A stretch of 64,000 nt of DNA from Eurosta solidaginis (lineage: Eukaryota; Arthropoda; Insecta; Diptera; Tephritidae). This document shows positions 1-10,737 of this stretch, piece after piece. The stretch spans positions 306,330,998 to 306,394,997 of the forward strand of contig NC_090319.1 of assembly GCF_040869045.1 (NCBI RefSeq). Reading direction: 5' to 3'. The notes under the pieces were generated by a model. That model was not told where the DNA came from. It saw only the letters and a program-made list of their open reading frames with translations, and did not search any database. The first letter of the stretch is position 1, and each line of letters starts with the position of its first letter. Made by a program: the position numbers and the translations under genes.

Positions 1-280
1 GAAATACAAAGCTTATTGATTCGAGCGTAAAAAAACAAAGAAAGACAAGAATCTGCGAGAACCAAACTAACACTTTTAATTTAAGGCATATGGTGTTCCT
101 CTCACGATTAATGATACAATGGAGCGAGCAAGCAAATTTCTCAACAAAAATAAAGATGTAATAATTTTGAATGTCGACAAAGGTAGTGTTACGGAAGCGA
201 TGGAAAAAAGTCACTACAGGTCGAAAATGGAGAGTTTACTAGATGACAAGTCCACATACAGAATATTACGACAGGACGTC

Positions 281-655
281 CCCCAGCGGATTAGGCGGTC
301 AGAATATACCTGTCGTAAGAGGCGACTAAATACTAGATTCAAGGGGTTTTGTAACGCAACCCTTTCAGGTTGCCAGCGCAATATATAGCTTCTCCAAACC
401 CAATCGTCAACCTCACGTATCCGCGGTGAATCCTGTTTCATTAACAGCCGAGGCTACGGCGACCCCGAACTCCTCATGGATCTAGGCAGTGGGAGGGCGG
501 TATGGCCAAGAAGGTCGCATGTGGTAACATAACAAATCGTTTCCGAGATGGTCAGGCTTGGTACCGGAACGTAACGGATCTGCATCCGGCAAAGGACCAT
601 CAGGCATTCGGGGTTTGTCCTTATCGCTACAACAAGAACAACAACAACAGGATCC
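281..655 (+). repeat. CAA-tailed interspersed repeat, copy 1
   Basis: A moderately repeated element seen in four places in this window (here, 40202-40350, 57093-57470 on the minus strand, and 62935-63085). Shared landmarks in order are a stretch like 'gtcgtaagaggcgacta', 'ggcggtatggcc', 'ccgagatggtc', 'catccggcaaaggaccatca', and a 3' end 'ttatcgctacaacaa' running into an impure (ACA)n tail. It has no convincing ORF. The tail resembles the 3' end of the LINE at 30934-34091, so it may be a SINE or a LINE 3' fragment mobilised by that family. The family name is not known to me. Confidence 0.6.
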
Positions 656-984
656 GACGCTAAGGCAACAGACTAAAAACAATCAATTAGTGGATAGGTT
701 CCATAAATTAGGGTTTATAAAAAACAATGATAAATTTCATGTGTTGACAACTACAGCTCTTCCCCATCGTATATAATAATACACAAATCCATAAAAAATA
801 TGCCCCTATGACCTATCTCTTCAATGTTAATTGCTCCGACCTATAATTTGTGTAAATACATGACAAGTATTTTGAAAACCTTTACAAAAATTCCAAAGTT
901 AAAGTAAAAATTGCAATAGAATGATAATGATAAATGTCTTGTGTCACTATTTCCAACTATACCAACAGAATTGACTACACCTTT

Positions 985-1215
985 TTCAGTTTAATTTCAG
1001 AAAATTACATTTCAAGTCCAGAAAATTACAATTTAAATTCAGAATTACCAATTTAAATTCAGAAATTAACAATTCAAGTTCAGAAATTTACAACTGAAGT
1101 TCAGAAAATTTCAATTCAAGTTCAGAAATTCCAATTTAAATTCAGAAATTTACAATTCAAGTTCAGAAATTCCAATTTCAGTTCAGAAAATTACAATTCA
1201 AGTTCAGAAAGTTTG
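985..1215. repeat. ~22-24 bp minisatellite (ttcagaaatt...)
   Basis: About ten imperfect tandem copies of a unit like 'ttcagaaatttacaattcaa'. A looser set of the same 'ttcaga' words is seen near 29690-29850. Flanking DNA from 656 to 984 holds nothing I recognise. Confidence 0.75.
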
Positions 1216-2090
1216 TCAGGATTTTTTTCTTTCATGGAAATAAAAGTATTTGGCAAATGTTAGCGCTAATAATTTGATACAAGAATATGAAGGTCTATTA
1301 TCTATTAAAGAGGCATTGGACTTCTTAACTCACTTAAATCAATTTTGCTCACATGAAGGAGATAGGAAAAAAAACCGTTTCCTCTCTTCTCTCTCCTCTC
1401 ATAAGAGGTCAGTTACAAGGACATCCAGCTATATTCTAAACATCACAAGCTTTGATCTGCATTGAGTATGACATCAGTGATGACGAAATCAACGGAGTGT
1501 CCACAACCCCGAAAGTAACGTATAAGTACTGTGTGAACAGATCAAGTCTTCCTCCACCTGCCTCTCGCAACTCTGGCGGAAGTCTCCCCCTTCCACTGCT
1601 GCTTCCAAATTGTGGTGTCGACTGTGTACTTTCATGGCCGGAGCGTCCTCTTACACCTCGTTGCAAGAGTTATCTCTGTTTGATTTCTTAACTCGGGATG
1701 TACACACTTTGGAGACAACTTGGGGAACCTATATGCAATCCACCATTGTCAACGAAGCATCAACACTTCCGCAAATAGCATATAAGTATTACATTTCGTA
1801 GTATGAATTGGAATAACTTTTGAAAAATAATTGAAATAATTGAATTGCAATTTTCTGAACTTGGTTTGTAAAAGTCTGAACTTGCACTGCGAAAAATTTC
1901 ATTGGAAGAGTACTAGAGACGAGCAATATGGTGTTCCACACGGAAAATAAAAAACTTATAAAATGCATACTTAAAATGAATGATTTTCCTTCTGAGATAA
2001 TAAATAGTTGACTAAAGGATACCCAAAACGGAAAACCCAGAATAGCGAAGAAAAAACGATTACAAATTAACTATAAATCTATGGTGTATA
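1216..2090. other. No recognisable gene
   Basis: AT-rich sequence with only short ORFs in several frames. None shows a conserved motif, splice-site support or repeat boundaries, so I annotate nothing here. Confidence 0.5.
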
Positions 2091-2725
2091 TACTAGGTTT
2101 CTCCGAAAGATTATTGGGTCCCCGGGTATATGACAGTAGATGGAAATGAAATAGAGGATGGGCTAGCTAAAAAAGGCGCATCTCACGAAGGCTGTACCGC
2201 AAACGTCCCAATCAGAATGGGAGAGATTAAAAGAAGATACGAGTTGGACATAATCGACCAAGCAGGAAAGATGTGGAGCCAAGCGTGAGGCTGCAAAGTG
2301 TCGAAGATCATGTAAGAGTAACAAAGTTACTCTTATTATTAAAAAAAAGGGAACTATAGGTTCATAATGGTTGCTCTGACTGGGCATTTCCCTCTAGCGA
2401 CACATGCTTTTAAATTAGGCCTAGTCCGCTATAAAGGATGCAGGAAGTGCGGGTTGGAGGAGAAAACGTTCGAGCACGTTTTTTGCTTGCCCCTGCGCTC
2501 ACCAGTATAGGACTCCAGCTATAAAGACTGGCACAGATATCACATCTAGAAGCATCAAGAAGCATAGGTTCTATAAAGTTTCTAGTATTTTCCAAGAGGA
2601 AGGAGTTATTTTATAACATAGGCCCTGGTTTCTAAAAGTGGTTTCAGTCTGGTCGTTGTGCAAACTTTAGGTTACACTATAGACTTATTCAGTCTATGTG
2701 ATGTCCTTACGGGCTGACCAGTTCA
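2091..2725 (+). pseudogene. Degenerate LINE 3' end (RNase H C-terminus and zinc-finger tail)
   Basis: Forward-strand translation in shifting frames gives a relic of the last RNase H motif ('PGYMTVDGNEIEDGLAKKGA', about 2118-2180), followed by a helical region, then a CxxC...H...C finger ('CRKCGLEEKTFEHVFC', about 2441-2490), typical of the C-terminus of RNase H-bearing non-LTR retrotransposon ORF2. It is broken by several stops and indels. The end 'agttcaacctaacctaa' near 2721-2737 looks like a LINE 3' terminus. The clade cannot be fixed from so little. Confidence 0.6.
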
Positions 2726-2875
2726 ACCTAACCTAAAGTCAACCCACTAATCAGGTATCATTACCATTATCAGTAATGAATTATAACATTATTTAAATTT
2801 TTCGAAATTTCGTATCGAAAAAGTGGGCATGGTTATCGTTCGTTTTAAATACAAATACATTTTTGCTCCAGAACT

Positions 2876-3358
2876 GCTACTCACATCACTAAGGTTATTA
2901 AATAAAGGCACAACAACAATAAAGCAAGTTGCCACTCTTGGGTACGTAAACAAATCATCATTTACTCACATACATACAAGGCAACGGAGAAATACGCACA
3001 AACACATGCAATCATCAGCCGAAATAGTACTCACATATACACACGCATATGGTTACAAACTACAAGTATACCTGTATATGGCTGAAGCATGAAGTTCGAG
3101 AAATTACTAGAGCTTAGTAGGGGTATGTGAATGAAGCAGCGGAGAGTATAAAAGCAGCACAAGCTGAGTAGTCAGTAATCAGTTTGATTTAAACACGCTA
3201 TTGGTTGTGAAGTATAAGTGGTATTGTGAAGTACCTCAAAGTAGTCTAATAAAGTCCATTTTGCATTATTGAATATTGGAGTTATTTATTCAACAGTTTA
3301 GCAATTGGAACGTTATCAGAAGGTTTGGAATAAACGGAATTTCACTAAAATCGTTACA
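2876..3358 (+). mobile_element. 5'-truncated solo LTR of a Ty3/gypsy-type element
   Basis: This aligns by eye with the complete solo LTR at 11368-12158. Shared features are 'tactcacatcact', 'acaacaacaataaagca', a TATA-like 'gagtataaaagcagc' (about 3146), 'atcagtttgatttaa', 'ttttgcattattgaa', 'gttatttattcaacagttta' and the terminal 'aaaatcgttaca' at 3358. The first part of the LTR is missing or diverged, so no target-site duplication can be read. The TATA box and downstream motif probably mark the old LTR promoter. Confidence 0.75.
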
Positions 3359-3646
3359 GTACGTAAATATTTGTACAAGTTAATGGGTTAATGGGCAGAC
3401 GTATGAACGAACAAGGCTTAATCAAAATCTTTTTCCAGGTTGATGGTTTTGATATAGAAAAGTCTATATCTATTTCAATTTCTCAATTCCGAATAAAGTT
3501 ATTTTAATAACCTGTGTTCAAGTAGAGATTAGTTTAAAAGCTACTAAAAGTTTTAGTCGTAGTGTATGACAGAGCACCACGTTCTTCGGCAACGTCGAGT
3601 TCATCACTAGCAACTCAAATGCACCGTAAAAATCACTCCGCCGTTG
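3359..3646. other. No recognisable gene
   Basis: Flank between the solo LTR and the Transib-like element. I see no ORF or repeat. Confidence 0.4.
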
Positions 3647-3686
3647 CACAGTGTTTCGTGTAGAACAAGCTAGCTGGACAAAATTA
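3647..3686. repeat. Left TIR with RSS-like heptamer and nonamer-like block
   Basis: Heptamer CACAGTG at 3647-3653 equals the consensus V(D)J recombination-signal heptamer. After 24 bp comes 'acaaaatta' (3678-3686), sharing its first six bases with the consensus nonamer ACAAAAACC. It is the inverse partner of 7183-7222. Confidence 0.75.
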
Positions 3687-3960
3687 TTTTATGAGATTTT
3701 CCGTTTCATATGCAGTCATTTATTACAACTACGTCATTTTTTTCAGCCATATGTTCTTTTTTTATTTTTTTTCCAAAATTTTACTTCATATGCATACATT
3801 TGCTTATTTCATATACAGTAACTCATGTGAATAAGTGACATAGATCCAAACAAATTTAAAGGACTCAAGAATATTACTTTATTGTACTTAAATTGAATGG
3901 ACTACAAATCCCAATACTCTAAAAAATTCTAAAAATTCGGGAAATAACTTAAAATTTTTT

Positions 3961-4150
3961 ATGAAAATTCGTCGAATTTTTCAAAAAATTTTTAAATATA
4001 ATTTAGTTTTTGTTATAGATCGTGACAAATTTTCTTATGGGAATTAGTTAAAATATGAAAATTCGTCGAATTTTTCAAACATTTTTTAAATATAATTTAG
4101 TTTTTGTTATAGATCGTGACAAATTTTCTTATGGGAAATTAGTTAAAATA
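3961..4150. repeat. Two-copy ~94-bp tandem duplication
   Basis: Two nearly identical copies starting 'atgaaaattcgtcgaatttt' at 3961 and 4055, inside the transposon between its left TIR and the end of the transposase. Probably a simple internal duplication. Confidence 0.85.
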
Positions 4151-4464
4151 AATTTGCGAAAGCGAAAATTGTAAGAATTGTCCTGACTGTACATATGTAC
4201 ATACATATTTTGTATTTATTTGAGTATTTATCCTGGCACTTCAATTTTTACAAAATTATTTTATAGTACCAGTCAGGAATGTAAAAGTTAATTACAATAA
4301 TAATAATGTCAATGTAAATAATTAAATTAATTATGTGAAAATTACTTATTACAAAAACTTAAAAGTAAAGTATCATACAAAGTAGAAAAGATAATAGATT
4401 TAAATTAAATAAAACCTGGTCCAACAAAAAGTTATAGGGTAGGTTATCTTTTATAATTATGTTA

Positions 4465-6358
4465 TTATTCGCTATCATCACTTTCATTCGATGAGTCACT
4501 TGTGGAATAGACATGAGCATCAGCAACACTACTGTGAAAGCTTGAAACAACTGGGGTATTTATTGACTCCTCAACATTATCGGGGGCCAGTAAATTTAAG
4601 ACTTCTGAAGTCAGACCTTTAAATTTTTTCTTAGGTATCTCCCTAAAACTGTTAACTAAAGGATCCGATGTTATAAGCAACATATTCATAAGATCTCTAT
4701 TCGTGGCTTCACGCAACTGCTTTTGTGTGTTATCATCCCTGAATCGTCTCAAATCTGTGTTACGGGCTTCCTGTGCTTCCTCAGAAAGTTGACCAATAGG
4801 TAAAATTGCTGATTTAATAATATCAGTACTATGCACTAAGATTTTATGAACTGTAACAGGCATATTAAACCATGGATAGACATCTATGTATAGTTTTTTA
4901 GTCTGGACCGCAAATTTTTCAAATCTTTGGATATTTATATTGTACCCAGATGCTAATGCGCGAAGGAGAGTGTAGAATCTTTTGATGAGCGTTACCTCCA
5001 ATCCCGTAATCTCAGCACTAGGCTCAGAATTTTCGAAAAACCTACGAGCAGTGTTGCCGTCATTGGTATTGTCGAATCCTGGTTTTGGTTTATATACTAT
5101 CAATCCAAGCACATTTCTAAATTTATTCTGGATTTCGTTGGAACTTAGCTTTACACTCTTTATCTGCCTCATTCCGAAGCTGCCATTTTTTTTTTACTTC
5201 GAGGCGATAACTTATGTGAAGCAAGCATTCAAAACATCTTATCCATGCATGGAGAGTAGACAAACCAAAACCAAGATTATATCGGTTAGGCGTAAAGTCC
5301 CGTAACTCATTATTTATATCTTTTGGAGTGGCACCACAAATATAACACTTTTTTGCGGAAGAAGTTTCAGTCAAAGCATTGCAAACTTTTCCGTCAATCA
5401 TTGTTAGAAACATATTGTGATTTACGGAAACTTCGTATTCTTCGAGCATGTTCTTTGTTGGCAACAACGAATTTATCTCCTCTAAAACTTTGTTCGTTTC
5501 AAAAACAATAAAATCTCTTGTTTCTTTAGAAAAAATAAATTTAATTGGACGACAATACATGGTAGAAGAAGGTCGAGGATTCTGCCAAACAATGTTAGCT
5601 TTTTCATCCTGTAATTGAAGAGGAACGAGAGAAAATATAAACAAAAACTCATTAGTGTCAGAACTGCATGTAAATTTTTGCTTATATGTGCTATGCCCAG
5701 AGCTTCCATCGCAAACTTGCTATCTACGTAGTATGCTAAAGCTTCTACATTGCTCAAGCATCTTGCATCTGGCTCACATGTCATCTCTTTGCCGGATATT
5801 TGAGTGGTTTCCTGTGATTTTTTTTATAATGTTAGCAACATTTCTGTTGCCACACATACGCGTTGATACTTCTGCCGCATAAAGTAAATCACCAGGACTT
5901 CTAGATTGCAAGAGGTCATCTACTCGACGCCGTTTGGTTTTTTCACTGCAGCTAACAAAGTCCTTCTTTCGTCTGCCGGGGTTACCTGAAGAAGTGGTTG
6001 GTTGGTCTGATACCAACTTTGAATCCACCGTTATTGTAAATGTGAGGTCTGGACCCGAAAGCCACTCCGAGTTTTTATTCAAAAATCGCTCCTTATGTCT
6101 TCCTGAAGTGTTCCACTTTTGATCCAGCTTCGACGAATATGCCGATATTTGTAAGCTTAAACTTTTTATCGAATACTCGGCTGCTTCGCTTAAATCGTAC
6201 TTAAGTACAACATAACTCAATAATTCTTTATATATGGTTTCGTTCGAATGTGGAACCCAAATGTCAAAAAACTCCGTTCTTGGTACGGTTATAACTAAAC
6301 TGCTTTGCGTTGTTGATTTTCCGACAGGGTGAATAGTTGATGATTGTTGTGCTGTCAC
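4465..6358 (-). pseudogene. Transib/RAG1-like transposase, frameshifted
   Basis: Read on the minus strand. An N-terminal piece (6358-5774) holds a Lys/Arg-rich patch ('EKTKRRRVDDLLQSRSP'). A middle piece (5644-5123) has 'MFLTMIDGKVCNAL', a likely first catalytic Asp region, followed by a CxxC zinc pair in 'KKCYICGATPKD'. A C-terminal piece (5172-4465) has 'NTNDGNTARRFF', 'VHKILVHSTDIIK' and 'PIGQLSEEAQEARN' followed by 'RRFRDDN', which parallels the HK.L.H and SEGNE...RRFR block around the third catalytic residue (Glu) of RAG1. The pieces lie in different frames, so at least two frameshifts disable it. Related transposases are about 650-700 residues long. The position of the second catalytic Asp is not clear to me. 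Confidence 0.68.
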
Positions 6359-7182
6359 CTTAAGTGTCGTTGATCGTTCTGATTTGTTATCAGTTGTGCA
6401 GTATTTATATTATATTCAGGTATTGGCGTAGATGCTACCAAATGGGGTTGTTTTGTGTAGCGTTCCTGTTTGTATGCCTTGGTGACTGGTGCAGTAGGTT
6501 ATGGCAGGTTGAAGTCAGTGATCTTCGCCTTTTTGCTTTCGGTGTGCTCTTGTTGACCTTGCGCGTTTATTTTTGTATGTTTTATGACTACGTGTTGTTC
6601 CCTGTACCTGGGAATTGGTTTTGCCGTTTGTAGATCAGCTTTAAAGGTTCAAATATCTCGTCGGAGCTGGTACGTACATACATGCTATTTTATATGTAGA
6701 GATAACTAAATCTACAAAAAAAAAATTAAAAATAGATGTGCAAAGAATTCGCAATGGTTTTTTCTTTCGACTATTAGATAATACTTGCGAATATAACATA
6801 TGTAAAATTTAGCCCGGATGTATGTTAATTTTTTTGTCCCTAAAGTTAAAAATATAGAGAAAAAATACCTTTTCTTCTTAATAACGGAATGTTAAATATA
6901 TTGAAAATACTAATTGCGAAAGAATTACTATTAAAAAATTTTACTTACCTTCAAGCTTAGAATCCATCAAAAAAATTATATAAAAGTGTTCACTTAAAAG
7001 AAATATGAAGCTTAATATTCAACAAGAATTTTGCAAATTAATCAATGCATTTTACGGCCACTCCTGCCTTCTTACTTCAATTACTCAATATATATGAGCA
7101 AAAATACAAAAAAAAGCAAAAATCCCGTTATTTTGTTTGTTTTCTTTCATTTCTCATTACACTTTTCTTGGAATAAGAACTT

Positions 7183-7222
7183 TGTTTTTGTCCAGCTAGC
7201 TTGTTCTACACGAAACGCTGTG
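7183..7222. repeat. Right TIR with RSS-like heptamer and nonamer
   Basis: Read inward on the minus strand: CACAGCG (7222-7216), 24-bp spacer, then ACAAAAACA (7191-7183), which matches 8 of 9 bases of the consensus RSS nonamer. It pairs with 3647-3686. Confidence 0.75.
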
Positions 7223-7345
7223 CGTTTAAGCACTATCGCCATCCTGCTGTAATTATTTTGCGGTTCGAACACACCTGTTATGCTCAATGCACTGAGAATT
7301 TAGTGCACTTCGTTCAGCTATAAGCTAGGCATGATTACACAGGCC

Positions 7346-7645
7346 GACGAAATTTAACCAACATTCAGACCCAGAAACCAAACTATATATTTCCGAAGGT
7401 TTATGATGCGCTGAATCCAAATCTGGCCTCAGAATTGCTCTATCAGATATCCTAACCTAAGAGTGAAAAAAACACCGTTTGTACCCATATTTGAGGTTAT
7501 GTAGCCTTGCAGATGTTTTCTTTCACCAAAATTAAAGGATGACATCTTTAAATACAAATCTTCTTCTCTCAAATGGCGTTCAGTTTGCTTAAATATCATT
7601 TTTTTCGCTGAGATATCGCATTTTGAAATTTTCATGTTTCTAAAT
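7346..7645 (-). repeat. Left copy of a ~290-bp inverted repeat
   Basis: The reverse complement of this stretch matches 10112-10412. Shared landmarks are 'cagacccagaaacc', 'gatgcgctgaatccaa', 'gttttctttcaccaaaatta' and 'gaaattttcatgtttct'. The two copies flank the interspersed repeat at 7827-9985. It may be a repeat of its own, or the long terminal inverted repeat of a composite element. Confidence 0.8.
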
Positions 7646-7826
7646 TTCCCTACACCTGAAAATCGATTGAGATAACATAGACATGATATAGTCGATTACT
7701 AATTTTCTTGAATTGAGTCTTATTAAAATTTTGTCTCACACCTAGAGTTGGGTCTTTTCGTTCTGAACTTGTTCAATTGACCGGGTCTCTCAACTGAACA
7801 AGTGAACTAGATCTTCGATTTCTGTT

Positions 7827-9985
7827 CTATTTGTTTTTATACTCAGTTGAGCAGAGCTCACAGAGTATATTAAGTTTGATTGGATAACGGTTGGTTGTAC
7901 AGGTATAAAGGAATCGAGATAGATATAGACTTCCATATATCAAAATCATCCGGATCGAAAAAAAATTTGATTGAGCCATGTCCGTCCGTCCGTTAACACG
8001 ATAACTTGAGTAAATTTTGAGGTATCTTGATGAAATTTGGTATGTAGGTTCCTGAGCACTCATCTCAGATCGCTATTTAAAATGAACGATATCGGACTAT
8101 AAAATAAGTGCAATAATTCATTACCAAAGACAGATAAAGCGATGAAATTTGGTAGGTGAGTTGAACTTATGACGCAGAATAGAAAATTAGTAAAATTTTG
8201 GACAATGGGCGTGGCACCGCCCACTTTTAAAAGAAGGTAATTTAAAACTTTTGCAAGCTGTAATTTGGCAGTCGTTGAAAATATCATGATGAAATTTGGC
8301 AGGAACGTTACTCCTATTACTATATGTACGCTTAATAAAAATTCGCAAAATCGGAGAAGGACCACGCCCACTTTTAAAAATTTTTTTTTGTTTAAATAAA
8401 ATTTTAACAAAAAATTTAATATCTTTACAGTATATATGTAAATTATGTCAACATTCAACTCCAGTAATGATATGGTGCAACAAAATACAAAAATAAAAGA
8501 AAATTTCAAATTGGGCGTGGCTCCGCCCTTTTTCATTTAATTTGTCTAGGATACTTTCAACGCCATAAGTCGAACAAAAATTTACCAATCCTTCTGAAAT
8601 TTGGTAGGGGCATAGATTTTATGACGTTAACTGTTTTCTGTGAAAATGGGCGAAATCGGTTGAAGCCACGCTCAGTTTTTATACACAGTCGTCCGTCTGT
8701 CCTTCCGCATGGCCGTTAACACGATAACTAGAGCAAAAATCAACATATCTTTACTGAACTTAGTTCACGTACTTATCTGAACGCACTTTATCTTGGTATA
8801 AAAAATGAACGAAATCCGACTATGACCACGCCCACTTTTTCGCTATCGAAAATTACGAAAAATGAAAAAAATGCCATAATTCTATACCAAATACGAAAAA
8901 AGGGATGAAACATGGTAATTGGATTGGTTTATTGACGCGAAATATAACTTTAGAAAAAACTTTGTAAAATGGTTGAGACACCTACCATATTAAGTAGAAG
9001 AAAATGAAAAAGTTCTGCAGGGCGAAATAAAAAACCCTTGAAATCTTGGCAGGTATTACATATATAAATAAATTAGCGGTATCCAACAGATGATGTTCTG
9101 GGTCACCCTGGTCCACATTTTGGTCGATATCTGGAAAACGCCTTCACATATACAACTACCACCACTCCCTTTTAAAACTCTCAAGACCTTTAATTTGATA
9201 CCAATATCGTTCAAACACATTCTAGAGTCACCCCTGGTCCACCTTTATGGCGATATCTCGAAAAGGCGCCCACCTATAGAACTAAGCCCCACGCCCTTTT
9301 AAAATACTCATTAACACCTTTTGTTTGATACCCATATTGTACAAACGTATTCTAGAGTCACCCCTGGTCCACCTTTATGGCGATATCTCGAAAAGGCGAC
9401 CACCTATACAACTACCACCACTCCCTTTTAAAACCCTCATTGATACCTTTAATTTGATACCCATATCGTACAAACACATTCTAGAGTCACCCCTGGTCCA
9501 CCTTTATGGCGATATTTCGAAACGGCGGCCACCTATAGAACTAAGGCCCACTCCCTTTTAAAATACTCATTAACACCTTTCGTTTGATACCCATTTTGTA
9601 CAAACGCATTCTAGAGTCACCCCTGGTCCACCTTTATGGCGATATCTCGAAAAAGCGACCACCTATACAACTACCACCACTCCCTTTAAAACCCCCATTA
9701 ATACCTTTAATTTGATACCCATATCGTACAAACAAATTCTAGGGTCAATCCTGGTCCACCTTTATGGCGATATCTCGAAACGGCGTCCACCTATGGAACT
9801 AAGGATCACTCCCTTTTAAAATACTTCATAGCACCTTTTTTTTTGATACCCATATTGTACAAACAAATTCTAGGGTCACCCCTGGTCCACCTTTATGGAG
9901 ATATCTCGAAACGGCGTCCACCTATGGAACTATGGCCCACTCCCTCATAAAATACTCTTTAATGCACGAAAGAACCGAATCTCTG
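7827..9985 (+). mobile_element. Interspersed repeat with internal tandem array (Helentron/DINE-like?), copy 1
   Basis: A non-coding repeat present four times here (also 34998-36668, 43231-44778 and, diverged, 44779-45597, all on the minus strand). It begins 'actcagttgagcagagctc', and the other copies show the inverse terminus 'catactcagctgagag', so the ends are short inverted repeats. The body has words such as 'ccgtccgttaacacgataac', 'gaaatttggtaggtgag' and 'gaccacgcccactttt', and ends in a variable array of ~128-bp units. Non-autonomous Helentrons such as DINE-1 have internal tandem repeats, which is why I suggest that class. No Rep/helicase or hairpin end was found, so this is a guess. Confidence 0.55.
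9090..9965. repeat. 128-bp tandem array A
   Basis: About seven head-to-tail units. The phrase 'attctagagtcacccctggtcc', or a close variant, recurs near 9222, 9350, 9478, 9608, 9735 and 9867, a spacing of about 128 bp. Each unit also carries 'ttatggcgatatctcgaaa' and 'tttgatacccatat'. Short ORFs through it are repeat artefacts. The unit is related to array B at 28080-29275. Confidence 0.9.
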
Positions 9986-10111
9986 AAATAAACGAAAAAG
10001 CACAACTCTACTCACACCATAAGTGTGCTAACTCATATCACCCCTACACTATCTAACCCTCGGGTACCGAGTCACACACAGCCCTAACCCCTAGAAACCA
10101 CCCCTATCATA

Positions 10112-10412
10112 CCGCAAGCAGAAACATGAAAATTTCAAAATGCGAAATCTCAGCGAAAAAAATGACATTTGAGCAAACTTAACGCCATTTGAAAGAAGAA
10201 GTCTTGTATTTAAAGATGCCATCCTTTAATTTTGGTGAAAGAAAACATCTGCAAGGCTACAAAACCTCAAATATGGGTAAAAACGTGTTTTTTGCACTTT
10301 TAGTTAGGATATATCGAAATCCAGAGCAATTCTGAGACCAGGTTTGGATTCAGCGCATCATCAACTTTCGAAAATATATAGTCCGGTTTCTGGGTCTGAG
10401 ATGCTGTCGCCA
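10112..10412 (+). repeat. Right copy of the ~290-bp inverted repeat
   Basis: Inverse partner of 7346-7645. It begins 'gaaacatgaaaatttcaaaa' and ends near 'ccggtttctgggtctgag'. It lies immediately downstream of the myosin tail exon on the minus strand. Confidence 0.8.
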
Positions 10413-10436
10413 TGTGTTATTTAAAACATAAATTTA

Positions 10437-10737
10437 ATTGCCATCATATGTGACCCGGTCTATGAAAAGGTGGCTTATGACTAAAAAAAAACAACTGCTG
10501 TTAACAGCTTTTTCTCGCAATTTCTTTTTTGAGTCATAAGCCACCTTTTCATAGACCGGGTCACATATAGTAAAATCAACTATTAGGTTCTTGTGTAATA
10601 CCTTCCCACTGGATCGCGTAACTTTATTTATCATATCCGCAAACACCACATATTGATCATTAGTTTCCACGCACATTTTCTTCCATTGTTGGTTATACCG
10701 TAGGCGCACATAATCACCCACAAATGGGTGGCTAACG
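10437..10737 (-). CDS. Myosin exon 17: first part of TH1 tail
   Basis: The acceptor is 'ctacacag' ending at 10738. The 58-bp intron 10738-10795 joins it to exon 16 and restores a Ser codon, giving 'ASYVRSVSHPFVGDYVRLR', a good match to the start of a class I myosin TH1 domain. The ORF stays open to 10437, but its last part overlaps a perfect inverted repeat (10446-10568), so the true exon end is unresolved; 'gaaaag|gtggct' at 10545/10544 is one possible donor. Confidence 0.65.

Larger units (their letters stand above)
3647..7222 (-). mobile_element. RAG1/Transib-like DNA transposon, inactive
   Basis: A 3.6-kb element bounded by terminal inverted repeats of about 38 bp. The left end begins CACAGTG (3647) and the right end, read inward, begins CACAGCG (7222); both continue into 'tttcgtgtagaacaagctag'. 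Possible 5-bp target duplication is cgttg on the left and cgttt on the right (4 of 5 match); Transib elements are known for 5-bp GC-biased duplications. The interior codes, on the minus strand, for a broken transposase (4465-6358) with RAG1-like sequence around the expected catalytic glutamate and zinc-binding cysteines. Superfamily assignment rests on end sequence plus protein motifs, without a search. Confidence 0.72.

Noticed and set aside
119..388. 89-codon ORF near the left edge
   Set aside because: Its second half runs into the CAA-tailed repeat and no motif is visible.
8060..8536. 158-codon minus-strand ORF
   Set aside because: It lies inside the interspersed repeat; the matching stretch in the other copies is not conserved as a frame.
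9090..9561. ORFs with repeating 'ILESPLVHLYGDISKRRPP' peptide
   Set aside because: Produced by the 128-bp tandem array. The unit is not a multiple of three and stops recur.
7827..10000. CRISPR-like array
   Set aside because: Units are contiguous 128-bp tandem repeats in a eukaryotic context with no short repeat and unique spacer structure.
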